From positions 1 to 37,686 of the forward strand of contig JALVFK010000073.1 in NCBI GenBank assembly GCA_027030065.1: DNA of 37,686 bases, in the 5' to 3' direction. The stretch is from Desulfurococcales archaeon. Lineage in GTDB: Archaea > Thermoproteota > Thermoprotei_A > Sulfolobales > WANQ01. The position numbers were made by a program, and so were the translations under genes. Below the pieces are notes generated by a model. The model did not search any database and had not been told where the DNA came from. It worked only from the letters and a program-made list of their open reading frames with translations. Positions within the stretch are counted from its first letter, which is position 1; every line of letters starts with the position of its first letter. Positions 19,007-29,493 of this stretch are shown piece by piece.

Positions 19007-20008
19007 ATGATTATACTAGGAATAGAATCTACAGCCCACACTTTTGGTGTAGGAATAGTTAGAGACAAAGATCCTTTTATTTTAGCAGATGTCAGAGCTA
19101 ATTATGTCCCGAAAGAGGGCGGTATACATCCAAGAGAGGCCTCTAGATTTTTTGCCACAAAAGCTCATGAGGTTATTAAACAAGCTTTAGAGCAAGCTAG
19201 AATAAGCATAAATGATACCGATGCTATAGCTGTGGCACTAGGTCCTGGTCTCGGACCATGCTTACGTGTTGGTGCGACTATAGCACGCGCACTGGCGTCG
19301 TTCTTTAACAAGCCATTGGTACCAGTAAATCACTCAGTAGCACATGTTGAAATAGGATTGAAGTTAACGGGAGCTAGGGATCCAGTTATAGTATATCTAG
19401 CAGGAGGGAACACTATGATAATAGCTTTCAACGATAAACGCTACAGAGTTTTCGGAGAAACACTCGACATAGCGCTAGGAAACCTTATCGATGTTTTCGC
19501 TAGAGAAGTGGGACTAGCTCCACCCTATGTTCGAAAAGGAGTACATGTCGTAGACGAATGCGCCGATAAAGGATCCAAACTATTGAACCTACCTTACATA
19601 GTTAAAGGCCAAGACGTGTCCTTCTCTGGCCTACTTACAGCTGCATTAAAACATTATAAGACAGGTAAATATAGATTAGAAGACATTTGTTACACGCTTA
19701 GAGAAATAGCTTATTCAATGGTTGTTGAAGTATCTGAGAGAGCACTAGCACATACAGGTAAGAACGAGATATTATTGGTTGGAGGAGTAGCTGCAAGTAA
19801 GAGATTACAAGAGAAGTTTAAACTAATGGCAAAGATATACGATGCAAGCGTTCACGTAGTTCCGCCTCGATATGCAGTAGATAATGGTGTAATGATAGCA
19901 TGGACTGGGTTATTAGCCTATAAACATGGCGTAGTAATTCCAGTTGAAAAGGCAGTAGTAAGGCAGAGATGGCGTTTAGACGAGGTGGAGATACCCTGGA
20001 GAAGCTAG
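19007..20008 (+). CDS. kae1: tRNA threonylcarbamoyladenosine synthase Kae1 (KEOPS)
   Basis: [58 protein letters not shown]. Confidence 0.96.
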   Translation: MIILGIESTAHTFGVGIVRDKDPFILADVRANYVPKEGGIHPREASRFFATKAHEVIKQALEQARISINDTDAIAVALGPGLGPCLRVGATIARALASFFNKPLVPVNHSVAHVEIGLKLTGARDPVIVYLAGGNTMIIAFNDKRYRVFGETLDIALGNLIDVFAREVGLAPPYVRKGVHVVDECADKGSKLLNLPYIVKGQDVSFSGLLTAALKHYKTGKYRLEDICYTLREIAYSMVVEVSERALAHTGKNEILLVGGVAASKRLQEKFKLMAKIYDASVHVVPPRYAVDNGVMIAWTGLLAYKHGVVIPVEKAVVRQRWRLDEVEIPWRS

Positions 20009-20652
20009 AATTAATATACAAGGGGGCTGAAGCCTACCTCTTTAGGTCAACATTTCTTGATACAGATGTAATTGTAAAATACAGGTTACCGAAACCATAT
20101 CGTGATCCATTATTGGATAGGAGAATACGTCGAGACCGTACGATTCTGGAAGCGAGAATTATAGCAAGAATAAAAGAACTAGGTGTCCCTGTTCCAACAC
20201 TCTACATGGTTGACCCGGAGAAAGCAATAATTATAATGGAGTACATTCATGGTATACGTTTAAAGGAGTTAATAAACCATGCAAACATATCTACTATAGA
20301 AACCTATGTAAGAGAAGTCGGGAGAAGCATAGGAATAATGCATAGCGCGGGTATAGTCCACGGAGACCTCACGACATCTAACATTATAGTAAAAGAAGAC
20401 ACCCCATACATTATTGATTTTGGACTAGCACAATATAGTGATGAATTAGAAGATAAAGGAGTAGACATACACCTATTTCTACGAAGCCTAGAAAGCACAC
20501 ATCCACGCTTCGTGGATAGGCTTTTCAAAGCATTTATGAAAGGCTACGAAGAAATAGTTGGTAGTAGAGGAAAAGAATCAATATTAGAAAAAGTTAGAGA
20601 GATAAGAATGCGTGGAAGATATGTTGAAGAAAGAAAACTTCGAAAACAATAA
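19969..20652 (+). CDS. bud32: KEOPS-associated kinase Bud32
   Basis: [64 protein letters not shown]. Overlaps kae1 by 40 nt. Confidence 0.95.
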   Translation: MAFRRGGDTLEKLELIYKGAEAYLFRSTFLDTDVIVKYRLPKPYRDPLLDRRIRRDRTILEARIIARIKELGVPVPTLYMVDPEKAIIIMEYIHGIRLKELINHANISTIETYVREVGRSIGIMHSAGIVHGDLTTSNIIVKEDTPYIIDFGLAQYSDELEDKGVDIHLFLRSLESTHPRFVDRLFKAFMKGYEEIVGSRGKESILEKVREIRMRGRYVEERKLRKQ

Positions 20653-20662
20653 CATCGTAGAC

Positions 20663-21238
20663 ATGAATGTATTGTATTTTGTTACTGGGAATAAGGGAAA
20701 ATATAGGGAGGTGGCAGAGCTAGCTAAAAAGTATGGCCTAGTAGTAGAAATGTTAAATATAGAAAAAATAGAAATACAGAGCGATGACATAAGAGAAATC
20801 GCCTTATTCTCAGCGAGATGGGTAGCCGCTAAGATTCGTAGAAAAATTCCGATAGTAGTAGAAGATGCTGGATTATTCATTGAGGCATTGAACGGGTTTC
20901 CTGGTCCTTACTCAAGCTATGTATATAAGACTCTAGGTTTAAATGGTATATTAAAGCTATTAGATGGAATAGAGAATAGGAGGGCATATTTTAGAGCAGT
21001 AGCAGTACTGGAACACCCAGTTCTAGGGGAACAAGTATTTGAGGGGATAGTTTATGGTAGGATAGCACATTATCCTAGGGGGACTGGTGGTTTTGGTTTT
21101 GATCCAATATTTGTGCCCGAAGGAGAGGAGAAAACCTTCGCTGAACTACCTGTTAGTGATAAAAACAAGTATTCGCATAGGGCTAGGGCTTTTAGAAAAC
21201 TCTTTGAGTGGATTAGGTCTAGGTTCAGCAAAGCTTAA
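20663..21238 (+). CDS. XTP/dITP pyrophosphatase (Ham1/RdgB family)
   Basis: YFVTGNKGKYREVAEL, VVEDAGLFIEALNGFPGPYSSYV, GTGGFGFDPIFVP, SHRARAFRKL. ORF opens at 20612; likely start ATG 20663. Confidence 0.94.
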   Translation: MNVLYFVTGNKGKYREVAELAKKYGLVVEMLNIEKIEIQSDDIREIALFSARWVAAKIRRKIPIVVEDAGLFIEALNGFPGPYSSYVYKTLGLNGILKLLDGIENRRAYFRAVAVLEHPVLGEQVFEGIVYGRIAHYPRGTGGFGFDPIFVPEGEEKTFAELPVSDKNKYSHRARAFRKLFEWIRSRFSKA

Positions 21239-21317
21239 AGTTTCTCACACATAATGCTATGTGCTGAATAAGAGGTAGTCTAACCAAGTCAACGCGTTTG
21301 GAGAAGGGTGTAAAATA

Positions 21318-21791
21318 TTGAACAAGCGTAGAGAAAAAGGTAAATCTCACTCAACAAGACCTGCACGCATTGGTCCTCCAAAGTGGGTAAGGTTTTCGCC
21401 AGAAGAAATAGAGGGTCTTATAATAGAGTTGGCGAGAAAGGGTTATGGTCCTTCAATGATAGGTATAATACTGAGAGACCAGTACGGTATACCGCTGGTA
21501 AAGTCTATTCTAGGTAAAGGTATAACAGAAGTACTGGAGGAGCATGGAATGTCTCCTCCATTACCAGAGGACCTCTTACAGTTGATAAAGAAAGCCGTGA
21601 ACCTTAGGAGGCATTTAGAGGAGCACCCTAAGGACAAGCATGCTAAGAAGGGATTGATAGACCTAGAATCTAAGATACATAGACTTGTGAAATACTATAA
21701 GAGAATAGGCAAATTACCGCCAGACTGGAAGTACTCACCAGAGAAAGCAAGACTATTAGTTGCGAGTCTATTCCAGGCAACAGGAAGATGA
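21318..21791 (+). CDS. rps15: 30S ribosomal protein S15
   Basis: [64 protein letters not shown] start. Confidence 0.95.
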   Translation: MNKRREKGKSHSTRPARIGPPKWVRFSPEEIEGLIIELARKGYGPSMIGIILRDQYGIPLVKSILGKGITEVLEEHGMSPPLPEDLLQLIKKAVNLRRHLEEHPKDKHAKKGLIDLESKIHRLVKYYKRIGKLPPDWKYSPEKARLLVASLFQATGR

Positions 21792-23040
21792 TCCATTGCT
21801 TCACTCATATATTTCTGGTGCGGAAGAGGATAGCAGCCTAGCGGTAAAGGTATCTCAAGAATTCTTTAAACAAGTATACGATTATAAAGCGCTCAGAATA
21901 ATACTTTATCCTTCACTAGAAGGATATATGGCTTCAGCTATACTTTTGAAAACATTATCTGTTAGTGATATTGAGGTTATAGTGAATCCTACTTTAAGTA
22001 AGAGTGGAGAATACGATGAGCCAGCTATAGTGTTGGGTTTTAGGGATAGAGTGGACGTTATAGCTCCATATGTACTACAGATAGTCAAGAACAAGAGGAT
22101 AAGCGAGAATCTCGGCAAGGGTAGGAGAATAGGGATTTTCTCCTCGTATCCAGCTTTTGTTGCAAAAATGCTTGAAAATAATATTGTTATAACCGATGAA
22201 GTGATGATTTTCTCAATAGTCTCATCAGTAGCGCGTGGGAGTATTAAAGGCATAGACTATGAATACATCAATAAACTATTAGAGAAAAAAGTATTGGAAC
22301 AATATGATGCTGCGCTAAAAATATATGAATGGCATAGAAAGCCTCTATGCGATGCACTCGCCTTAACCATAGAACCCTACATACCCGGTATTTCGGGTAG
22401 AAAGGATAACTGTATATCTATGCTGTCTAGTGAAGGCATAAAAATTATCGATGAGAAAGGTAACTATAGGAAAATACTTGATTTAAACGAGAATGAATTG
22501 AAACGGGTCGTTAATCTACTATATACTACTATCTCAGCTAAGAGCAAGATAAAATTAGGCCCAAGTGAAATAGTTTCAAAAACTTATATCATCTTAAAAG
22601 AAGACTTTGTAGGAGCAACTGATATACGATTCCTTTACCAATCACTACTCTATGGTTCAGAAATATATGGCCCTGAATACGTTACCGCACTGCTATTGAA
22701 CAAGTTATACATGGCCTATATTAGTAGCCTCTATGAGGAGAACATTCCAAGATACGCTCAAGAATTAGCACAAATAATAAAATCCCAACCACTCGAAACA
22801 GAGAAAACGATAGTCGTTAATGCTAACTTCCTCGTCCCTCCATCACTTGTCTCAAGCATATTAAAAATATACCATAACATTACGGGGAAGCCAGTAGTAG
22901 TCTGTACAGAATCCAAATGCATATTATCTCTTGAAAATCTACTCCAAGAGAACTATAGAGTAAAAGATACGGAGGATAAGCTAAACGGACTAATACTAGA
23001 AGATAAAAACTATGAGAGTCTTGAGGAATCAATATATTGA
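21760..23040 (+). CDS. Degenerate RecJ/Cdc45-like protein (archaeal DHH family, catalytic motifs lost)
   Basis: [15 protein letters not shown] at the position of a DxDG(I)xSA motif; [25 protein letters not shown] resembles archaeal RecJ-like proteins; follows S15. Start uncertain (TTG 21760 or TTG 21796). Confidence 0.65.
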   Translation: MRVYSRQQEDDPLLHSYISGAEEDSSLAVKVSQEFFKQVYDYKALRIILYPSLEGYMASAILLKTLSVSDIEVIVNPTLSKSGEYDEPAIVLGFRDRVDVIAPYVLQIVKNKRISENLGKGRRIGIFSSYPAFVAKMLENNIVITDEVMIFSIVSSVARGSIKGIDYEYINKLLEKKVLEQYDAALKIYEWHRKPLCDALALTIEPYIPGISGRKDNCISMLSSEGIKIIDEKGNYRKILDLNENELKRVVNLLYTTISAKSKIKLGPSEIVSKTYIILKEDFVGATDIRFLYQSLLYGSEIYGPEYVTALLLNKLYMAYISSLYEENIPRYAQELAQIIKSQPLETEKTIVVNANFLVPPSLVSSILKIYHNITGKPVVVCTESKCILSLENLLQENYRVKDTEDKLNGLILEDKNYESLEESIY

Positions 23041-23303
23041 ATACTAAAATAAAAACTGAAATAATAATTTCCGGAATAGACCCGCATTTAGCAGAAGCAA
23101 TAAGAAAGACGCTAGAGCCGGACAATATAGGTGTCCCTGAGGGTATAAGTATAAAAATAATGGAGGAAGAAGACAAGATTAGGATCATTGTTGAATATAT
23201 GGGGAGTCCTAGAAATATTTTAACGCTTAGGAATACTGTTGATGATCTTCTCGAACACTTAAATATAGCTGTTAAAGCTATAGAGAGCGTAAAAAATAAT
23301 TAA
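23037..23303 (+). CDS. Pcc1/LAGE3-family KEOPS subunit paralog (Pcc2-like candidate)
   Basis: 88 aa; AIRKTLEPDNIGVPEGISIKIMEEEDKIRIIVEYMGSPRNILTLRNTVDDLLEHLNIAVKAI matches Pcc1-like topology; TTGA overlap with upstream ORF. Confidence 0.65.
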   Translation: MNTKIKTEIIISGIDPHLAEAIRKTLEPDNIGVPEGISIKIMEEEDKIRIIVEYMGSPRNILTLRNTVDDLLEHLNIAVKAIESVKNN

Positions 23304-23349
23304 CACTTATTTGCTAGGTAATCTAGCAAGTCTGCAGGGTTGAGTAGTC

Positions 23350-23982
23350 GTGCCAGCAAGAGCAGTAAGAGACAAATGGAAGCTCAAGAAGTGGTATACT
23401 GTAATAGCTCCACCTGTATTCAATAATGCTATTCTTGGTACCACGCCAGCAGATGATCCATTAAAGCTAATAGGTAGGGTCATGGAGGTAACTCTCTATG
23501 ATCTAACTGGTGACTTTACACAAGTACATGTAAGGCTTTACTTCCAGATAATCAATGTTGAAGAAGACAAAGCATTCACTAGGTTTAAGGGTCATGAGCT
23601 AGCTCGAGATTACATGAAGAGCCTTATAAGGAGAAGGAGTAGTAAGATCCAAGGAATATTTAATGTAACGACAAAGGATGGATATGGGCTCAGAATAACA
23701 TCGGTAGCACTAACAGCTCATCGATGCAAGACCTCTCAGAAGAAGGCTATACGTAAAATAATGCAGGAAATAATAACTAAACGAGCTTCTGAAATGACTT
23801 TTGACGAACTAATACAGGCAATGTTATTCGGCGACCTAGCACATGAGATATTCCAGGAGGCAAAGAAAATATACCCATTGAGAAAAGTTGAAATATACAA
23901 ATCAAAGCTACTAACAATCCCCGGTCCTCAAGGACCGCAGCCAGCAGTTGTAGTATCTCCATTAATGTTTAAGTCGAGGTAG
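23350..23982 (+). CDS. rps3ae: 30S ribosomal protein S3Ae
   Basis: KKWYTVIAPPVFNNAILGTTPADDPLKLIGRVMEVTLYDLTGDFTQVHVRLYFQI. GTG start. Confidence 0.95.
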   Translation: MPARAVRDKWKLKKWYTVIAPPVFNNAILGTTPADDPLKLIGRVMEVTLYDLTGDFTQVHVRLYFQIINVEEDKAFTRFKGHELARDYMKSLIRRRSSKIQGIFNVTTKDGYGLRITSVALTAHRCKTSQKKAIRKIMQEIITKRASEMTFDELIQAMLFGDLAHEIFQEAKKIYPLRKVEIYKSKLLTIPGPQGPQPAVVVSPLMFKSR

Positions 23983-24009
23983 AATACTTCTTTTATAAAG
24001 GATTGAAAC

Positions 24010-25095
24010 TTGTCATGCAATAAAATCCTCATAAAGACAAAACTAGGCTATGAACGAATAGTTGCTTCAAGAATAAAGGATCTAGATCCTTCTTCAAAAG
24101 TAATTCCAGCACCAAAAGGATTTAAAGGATTAGTACTCGTTGAATCGGAAAATAAGGATAGATTGGCTGAAGAGATATTAAAGAATGTGGTTGAAGCTGA
24201 GAAAGTTTTTGTTCCTCAAGTATGCGTAAAAGCTAATATAAACGATATAATAGAGGCAGTTAAACTAATTATTGATAAAATAGGTGGAGAGGAAACATTT
24301 GCTGTAAGGACCAATAGGAGAGGAAAACACTCCTTTACGAGCATTGACGTGAACATAGCTTTAGGCGATATCGTTAGAAAAAACACTGGCGCTCAAGTAA
24401 ACCTAACGAGACCGGACAAGATACTACAAGTCGAAATAATAGGTGATGAAGCTCTTTTAGCAATAGTACCTGGCTCCATAGAGTACAAGAAAAAGAAGCC
24501 CGGAAAACACGATCTATACAAACTATTCTGGAGGTTAAGCATAGTACAAACACCCTATCTTGGTCCCATAGATGCGGTAAAAACTATGGGGCTGCGAATA
24601 GGAAGAGAGGTACAAAACTTTGAAGTAAAGGAATACATTGTGGCACCAACTGGTCTAGTAGACGCTTTCGAACTAGCTGTATTCATTAACTCATTGATTG
24701 AAGGCATAAATTCTAGATATGATATTCAGAAAAAGAGCTATGGTCGTAAGGTACAAAAAGTTAGTGTTAAGCTAGAGGATCTATACTCACTCGTTCGCGA
24801 TAGAAGAAATGAGGTAATAATAGTATTTGAACCTGAAGGCGAACCTGTATCCAAGCTTAGAAGCGAACTAGAAGAACTAATATTGAAAACTAGGAAAAGA
24901 GTTAACTTACTATTTGGTTCTCGTGAGGGTGTGCCATTAGGCGTATATAGGTTTGCTGACCTAGTAGTTGATATAGCACCAGGTATAACATTATCAACCG
25001 AGTACGCTGTAGCTTCGGCACTAATAGCAATTGGAACTATACTTCATGAATCATTGGGGGAAACGCTTGAAGGCAATAATATTAGCGGCAGGTAA
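24010..25095 (+). CDS. THUMP-domain protein fused to a SPOUT-like methyltransferase domain
   Basis: THUMP-like FAVRTNRRGKHSFTSIDVNIALGDIVRKNTGAQVNLTRPDKILQVEIIGDEALLAIV; SPOUT-like C-terminus VNLLFGSREGVPLGVYRFADLVVDIAPGITLSTEYAVASALIAIGTIL. Confidence 0.72.
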   Translation: MSCNKILIKTKLGYERIVASRIKDLDPSSKVIPAPKGFKGLVLVESENKDRLAEEILKNVVEAEKVFVPQVCVKANINDIIEAVKLIIDKIGGEETFAVRTNRRGKHSFTSIDVNIALGDIVRKNTGAQVNLTRPDKILQVEIIGDEALLAIVPGSIEYKKKKPGKHDLYKLFWRLSIVQTPYLGPIDAVKTMGLRIGREVQNFEVKEYIVAPTGLVDAFELAVFINSLIEGINSRYDIQKKSYGRKVQKVSVKLEDLYSLVRDRRNEVIIVFEPEGEPVSKLRSELEELILKTRKRVNLLFGSREGVPLGVYRFADLVVDIAPGITLSTEYAVASALIAIGTILHESLGETLEGNNISGR

Positions 25096-26335
25096 AGGTA
25101 TAAGATTAGAACCTATAACGCATACTCGTCCAAAACCATTAATACCAGTAATGAATAAACCTCTTCTATTCCACACATTAGATGCTATAAAAAATGCGGA
25201 CATCAATGATATATTTATTGTAGTAAGTTATCTAAAAGAAAAAATAATAGAAGCAATCGAAAATTATAAGGCAAAAAACAGAGTTAATATAAGAATAGTT
25301 GAACAAGAAGCTCCTTTAGGCACTGGTCATGCTGTAAAAATTCTTGAGCAATATGTAGATGAACCCTTTATCCTAGTATATGGGGATCTATACATAGATA
25401 AGAAGGTTTTAAAGAAAATAGTGGAAAAAAAGCCACCAATAATGAGTTTAACGAGAGTAGAAAATCCTAGAGAGTACGGTGTTGTAGTGACTAGGGACGA
25501 CTATATCATAGACATTATAGAAAAACCAAGCTATGAACCCCCTTCCAACATGATAAATGCTGGTGTTTATTACTTAACACCAGAAATATTCCATTATCTT
25601 GATAAAATAAAGAAATCACCACGTGGGGAGTACGAGATAACTGATGCATTAAAGCTTATGATAAAGGATAATGTAAAGCTAAGTTACATAATATTAGAAA
25701 AGGATGAGTGGTCTGAGATAGGTAGACCCTGGGATATATTATCCATACATGAGACGCTATTGAGAAAATTAGAGCAATCACGTATAATGGGTGAAGTAGA
25801 AGAGTATGTTAAGATTAAGGGCCCCGTTATAATAGAGGAGGGTTCTCGGATAAGAAGCGGTACATACATTACAGGGCCAGTTTATATTGGTAAGGACACA
25901 ATAATAGGTCCCAATAGTTATATCAGACCCTATAGTGTCGTTGGCGATGATGTGAGAATAGGCAATGCCGTTGAAATAAAGAATAGCGTTATAATGGAGC
26001 ACACTAGAATACAACATCTCTCATATGTCGGTGACAGTATAATATGTGAAAATGTAAACTTTGGGGCGGGAACTATCACAGCAAATCTACGCTTTGATGA
26101 AAAGGAAGTAAAAGTTACTGTAAAAGGCAAGAGAATTTCAAGTAAGCGGAAAAAGCTTGGCGCCATTGTAGGAGGCTACGTTAAAACAGGTATAAATGTT
26201 TCATTGATGCCGGGTGTAAAGATAGGAGCGTATTCCTGGATAGCCCCCGGAGCTGTTGTAGACAAGGATGTACCCAAAAACACGTTTCTCAAGATAAAAA
26301 TAGAATACTATTATGATAAACTACCTACGAGCTAG
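25067..26335 (+). CDS. Bifunctional sugar-1-phosphate nucleotidylyltransferase / left-handed beta-helix acyltransferase (GlmU-like)
   Basis: KAIILAAGKGIRLEPITHTRPKPLIPVMNKP; hexapeptide repeats VIIEEGSRIRSGTYITGPVYIGKDTIIGPNSYIRPYSVVGDDVRIGNAVEIKNSVI. ORF opens at 25031; likely TTG 25067. Confidence 0.9.
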   Translation: MKAIILAAGKGIRLEPITHTRPKPLIPVMNKPLLFHTLDAIKNADINDIFIVVSYLKEKIIEAIENYKAKNRVNIRIVEQEAPLGTGHAVKILEQYVDEPFILVYGDLYIDKKVLKKIVEKKPPIMSLTRVENPREYGVVVTRDDYIIDIIEKPSYEPPSNMINAGVYYLTPEIFHYLDKIKKSPRGEYEITDALKLMIKDNVKLSYIILEKDEWSEIGRPWDILSIHETLLRKLEQSRIMGEVEEYVKIKGPVIIEEGSRIRSGTYITGPVYIGKDTIIGPNSYIRPYSVVGDDVRIGNAVEIKNSVIMEHTRIQHLSYVGDSIICENVNFGAGTITANLRFDEKEVKVTVKGKRISSKRKKLGAIVGGYVKTGINVSLMPGVKIGAYSWIAPGAVVDKDVPKNTFLKIKIEYYYDKLPTS

Positions 26336-27607
26336 GGCAGCAACTATTTTTATAACATCATCGTCTTTCAACACGTAGTCTTCACCAACTCGTTGTTTGG
26401 TTTTAGCGTTAATTGCATATAGGAAGGATTTACCAAGATCTGTATGAATCATATAGGCTAGTTCTCGTGCTGTTGTCCCTCGTTTAACTAGGTATACATC
26501 TGGTAAGATATTGCCGTGGTGATCAGTGAACTTGTTTTGATCCTCAACCGGATATACTGTTATCATATCAAGTAGTTCGAAGAAGGCTCGATTAAGTACT
26601 TCTTGTACTCCAGTAGAACCCCACTTCTTTAGCACATGTTCTCTAATGTATTCTAAACCTTTTCTCTGTCGAGGTGTTAGGCGAGACTCATCTATTATTT
26701 CAAAGTCTCTATCACCAGGCAAATATTTTATGAACCCAGCCTTTGCAGCCCTTCTAAGTGCTAGTTCAGCCTCAGCACTAACTGGTACTATTATACGATT
26801 ATGGTAACGTTCCCTCAAGCGTCTAATGTTCTCCTCAGCCTGGGGTAAATCCGCTTTATTAGCAGCAATTATCATAGGCTTAGATATTTCGCGTAATGTA
26901 TAAGCAAACTTCTTCAATTCCTCCTCGCTCCACGTAGAGAGCTTTTTAGACTCTAATCCTGTTCTTCTCAAAGTCTCAACTACATGGTGTTTCTTTATGG
27001 ATAGTCCCGACAAACGCTCTGTTAAAGCATCAATAACATCCACTCCACCGCTATCGACATGTCTAGCAAATTTTTGCCAGTCGCGTGATATTATTCTATA
27101 AAACCATTCATTTACCTCAAATTCTATGCGTTCAACTTCCTCTATTGGATCATAGGTTCCAGGGGGAACGGGTCTACCCTCCTCATCAGTGGCTCCTGCA
27201 GCATCTATAACGTGTATCAATACATCTGCTTGACGTAGATCATCCATAAACTTATTTCCAAGACCTCTTCCACGATGAGCGCCTGGAATTAATCCTGCTA
27301 CATCCATTATTTTAACTGGTATAAACCTCCACCCATCAATACATAGAGAGTTCTTTGGATCACATTTAGGTAGTCCTAGCTCTACGTGAACACATTTCTT
27401 ACGGAGATAGCCTACACCTATATTTGGCTTTATGGTAGTAAAGGGTCTATTAGAGACCTCAACAGGTACTAGTGTAGCTGCGGCAAAGAATGTAGACTTA
27501 CCAACATTAGTTTTACCTATAATTCCCACAAGTGGTTGTGGTGGTGGCAAACTATCATACCTCCTATAATCAAAGGTTAGGTTAACCTTAAAACCTCTAC
27601 TCAGCAA
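26321..27607 (-). CDS. YchF/OBG-family GTPase/ATPase with C-terminal TGS domain
   Basis: VGIIGKTNVGKSTFFAAATL, NRPFTTIKPNIGVGY, DVAGLIPGAHRGRGLGNKFMDDLRQADVLIHVIDAAG, AANKADLP. Confidence 0.93.
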   Translation of the reverse strand: MLSRGFKVNLTFDYRRYDSLPPPQPLVGIIGKTNVGKSTFFAAATLVPVEVSNRPFTTIKPNIGVGYLRKKCVHVELGLPKCDPKNSLCIDGWRFIPVKIMDVAGLIPGAHRGRGLGNKFMDDLRQADVLIHVIDAAGATDEEGRPVPPGTYDPIEEVERIEFEVNEWFYRIISRDWQKFARHVDSGGVDVIDALTERLSGLSIKKHHVVETLRRTGLESKKLSTWSEEELKKFAYTLREISKPMIIAANKADLPQAEENIRRLRERYHNRIIVPVSAEAELALRRAAKAGFIKYLPGDRDFEIIDESRLTPRQRKGLEYIREHVLKKWGSTGVQEVLNRAFFELLDMITVYPVEDQNKFTDHHGNILPDVYLVKRGTTARELAYMIHTDLGKSFLYAINAKTKQRVGEDYVLKDDDVIKIVAALARR

Positions 27608-27641
27608 TGTATAAGGAGGCTAGAAAACGGGTGCGCATCAG

Positions 27642-28319
27642 ATGGCTCAGTCAATGTATCACTATATAGCTCAGCTCTGGAAAAGACCCTTTGAAGGCGA
27701 AATGAAGGAGTTGATGAAGCAGAGGCTAATAGAGTGGCGCAGACAGCCTGTTATTGTTAGAATTGATAAGCCGACAAGAATTGATAGAGCACGCAAACTA
27801 GGATATAAGGCAAAGATAGGATTCGTAGTAGCTAGGATAAGAGTTAGAAAAGGTGGTCTAAGAAAGCCTAGGCCAAATAAGGGGAGAAGACCTAAAAGAA
27901 TGGGTATCTATGGATTCTCTCCCGCAAAAAGCCTAAGGCTCATTGCGGAGGAGAGAGTAGCAAGAAAGTTTCCAAACCTAGAAGTACTAAATAGCTACTA
28001 TGTCGGAGAAGACGGATTATATAAGTGGTACGAAGTAATACTAGTAGACCCGCACCACCCATCGATATGTAATGACCCCGATATTAACTGGATATGCGAG
28101 AAGCAACACAAGGGAAGAGTATTTCGCGGTCTAACAAGTGCTGGAAAGAAAATGAGAGGACTTAGAAAAAGCAGAGGACTCAAGTACACGATAAAGCATA
28201 AGTGGAAGAAGAAGCAGAAAGAAAGAGAACAGAAGAAGAGACATGAAGCAAGTAGAGGCTCAAGACTAATAGCTCCCGATGAGATCAGAGAGAAATATCA
28301 TAAAGGAGACCTACAGTAA
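27642..28319 (+). CDS. rpl15e: 50S ribosomal protein L15e
   Basis: [69 protein letters not shown]. Confidence 0.96.
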   Translation: MAQSMYHYIAQLWKRPFEGEMKELMKQRLIEWRRQPVIVRIDKPTRIDRARKLGYKAKIGFVVARIRVRKGGLRKPRPNKGRRPKRMGIYGFSPAKSLRLIAEERVARKFPNLEVLNSYYVGEDGLYKWYEVILVDPHHPSICNDPDINWICEKQHKGRVFRGLTSAGKKMRGLRKSRGLKYTIKHKWKKKQKEREQKKRHEASRGSRLIAPDEIREKYHKGDLQ

Positions 28320-28420
28320 ACTCAGTTCTTTAAACCTAAACAACCATAACACTTTCACGCTCGTTTGATTTTATTAGCTTTAAAGTACTTTTCAATTAAT
28401 GATAGGTGATATAATCGGAA

Positions 28421-28882
28421 ATGACTGTCGTAAAAACTAAACGTATAGAGCTATCAACATCTGCTCATGCTACAGAGGATTTAAGCAAGGTAAAGCAAGC
28501 CCTTCTCTCCTTAATACCAGCAGAATATCGTGGAAGCATTGAAATAGAGGAGACAGTATATGAAGGCCATTATGGTAATCCCATTACCAGATTAGTAGTA
28601 CGCTTAAAGGGTAAAAAGGCGGATAGAGTATTCAAATACATAGTTTCTAGTTTAAGTGATACGGATAGAAATATATTGAAAGCAACTCTAAAAAATAGAG
28701 TTGATGAAAGAGGACATCTATACATGCGTATTAGTAAACAAGATGCCTCGCAGGGAAAGATAACATTATATGAAGGTGACGATGTTATAAGGATAGTTGT
28801 AACAATAGACTATCCGGCAACCAGGGAGAGAATAGAGAGACTTCTTGAAGAGGCACAAAGAAGTGATGAGAAAACTAGTTGA
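28421..28882 (+). CDS. COG1325-family predicted exosome/RNA-binding protein
   Basis: IELSTSAHATEDLSKVKQALLSLIP and location between L15e and Rpp30. Confidence 0.72.
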   Translation: MTVVKTKRIELSTSAHATEDLSKVKQALLSLIPAEYRGSIEIEETVYEGHYGNPITRLVVRLKGKKADRVFKYIVSSLSDTDRNILKATLKNRVDERGHLYMRISKQDASQGKITLYEGDDVIRIVVTIDYPATRERIERLLEEAQRSDEKTS

Positions 28883-29483
28883 CTTAAAAATAAGATACTT
28901 TAATTCAAATGAGTTTTCAAAACTATTGTTGTGGTTAAAGAAATTTGGTTACTATGTAATTGCTGTTGAGGGACTAAAGGAGAAACCTTTACAAGTAAAA
29001 GGCATCCGTATTCTTAGGCGAATAACTATTGAAGCTATTAGTGAAGGTGAGGCAAAGAGGAAACTACGTGGTATAAAACAAAGATATGACATCGTGGCAC
29101 TTAAGCCGAAGTCCTATGGCGTTGCCAGACTAGCTGCTCGCGACGGAAGAGTTGACCTCATACCAATAGATGAGGATACATTAAGGTACGTCGACTTATC
29201 TGAAATAAGACTTCTTGAAAAATCTCGGGGAGCCTTCGAACTAGTATTATCAACTATGTATTTAAATAGATATAATATGAGATTTATTAAAGCCTTACAA
29301 AGTAAGCTAATGCTACTAACACGTTATGATGTACCATTAGTAGTAACAAGTGGTGCTAGTAACGTATATGAACTCTGGCATCCCAAACATGTAATAGGAT
29401 TACTAATGCTATATGGTGTGAGCGAGTATAAGGCATTGGATACTATATCGTTTACGCCTAACACCATTATAGGTAGAGAATAG
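28866..29483 (+). CDS. rnp3: Ribonuclease P protein component 3 (Rpp30)
   Basis: PHP-like fold traces RYDIVALKPKSYGVARLAARDGRVDLIPIDEDTLRYVDLSEIRLLEKSRGAFELVLS. ORF opens at 28845; likely ATG 28866. Confidence 0.85.
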   Translation: MRKLVDLKIRYFNSNEFSKLLLWLKKFGYYVIAVEGLKEKPLQVKGIRILRRITIEAISEGEAKRKLRGIKQRYDIVALKPKSYGVARLAARDGRVDLIPIDEDTLRYVDLSEIRLLEKSRGAFELVLSTMYLNRYNMRFIKALQSKLMLLTRYDVPLVVTSGASNVYELWHPKHVIGLLMLYGVSEYKALDTISFTPNTIIGRE

Positions 29484-29493
29484 GGATAGAGAA

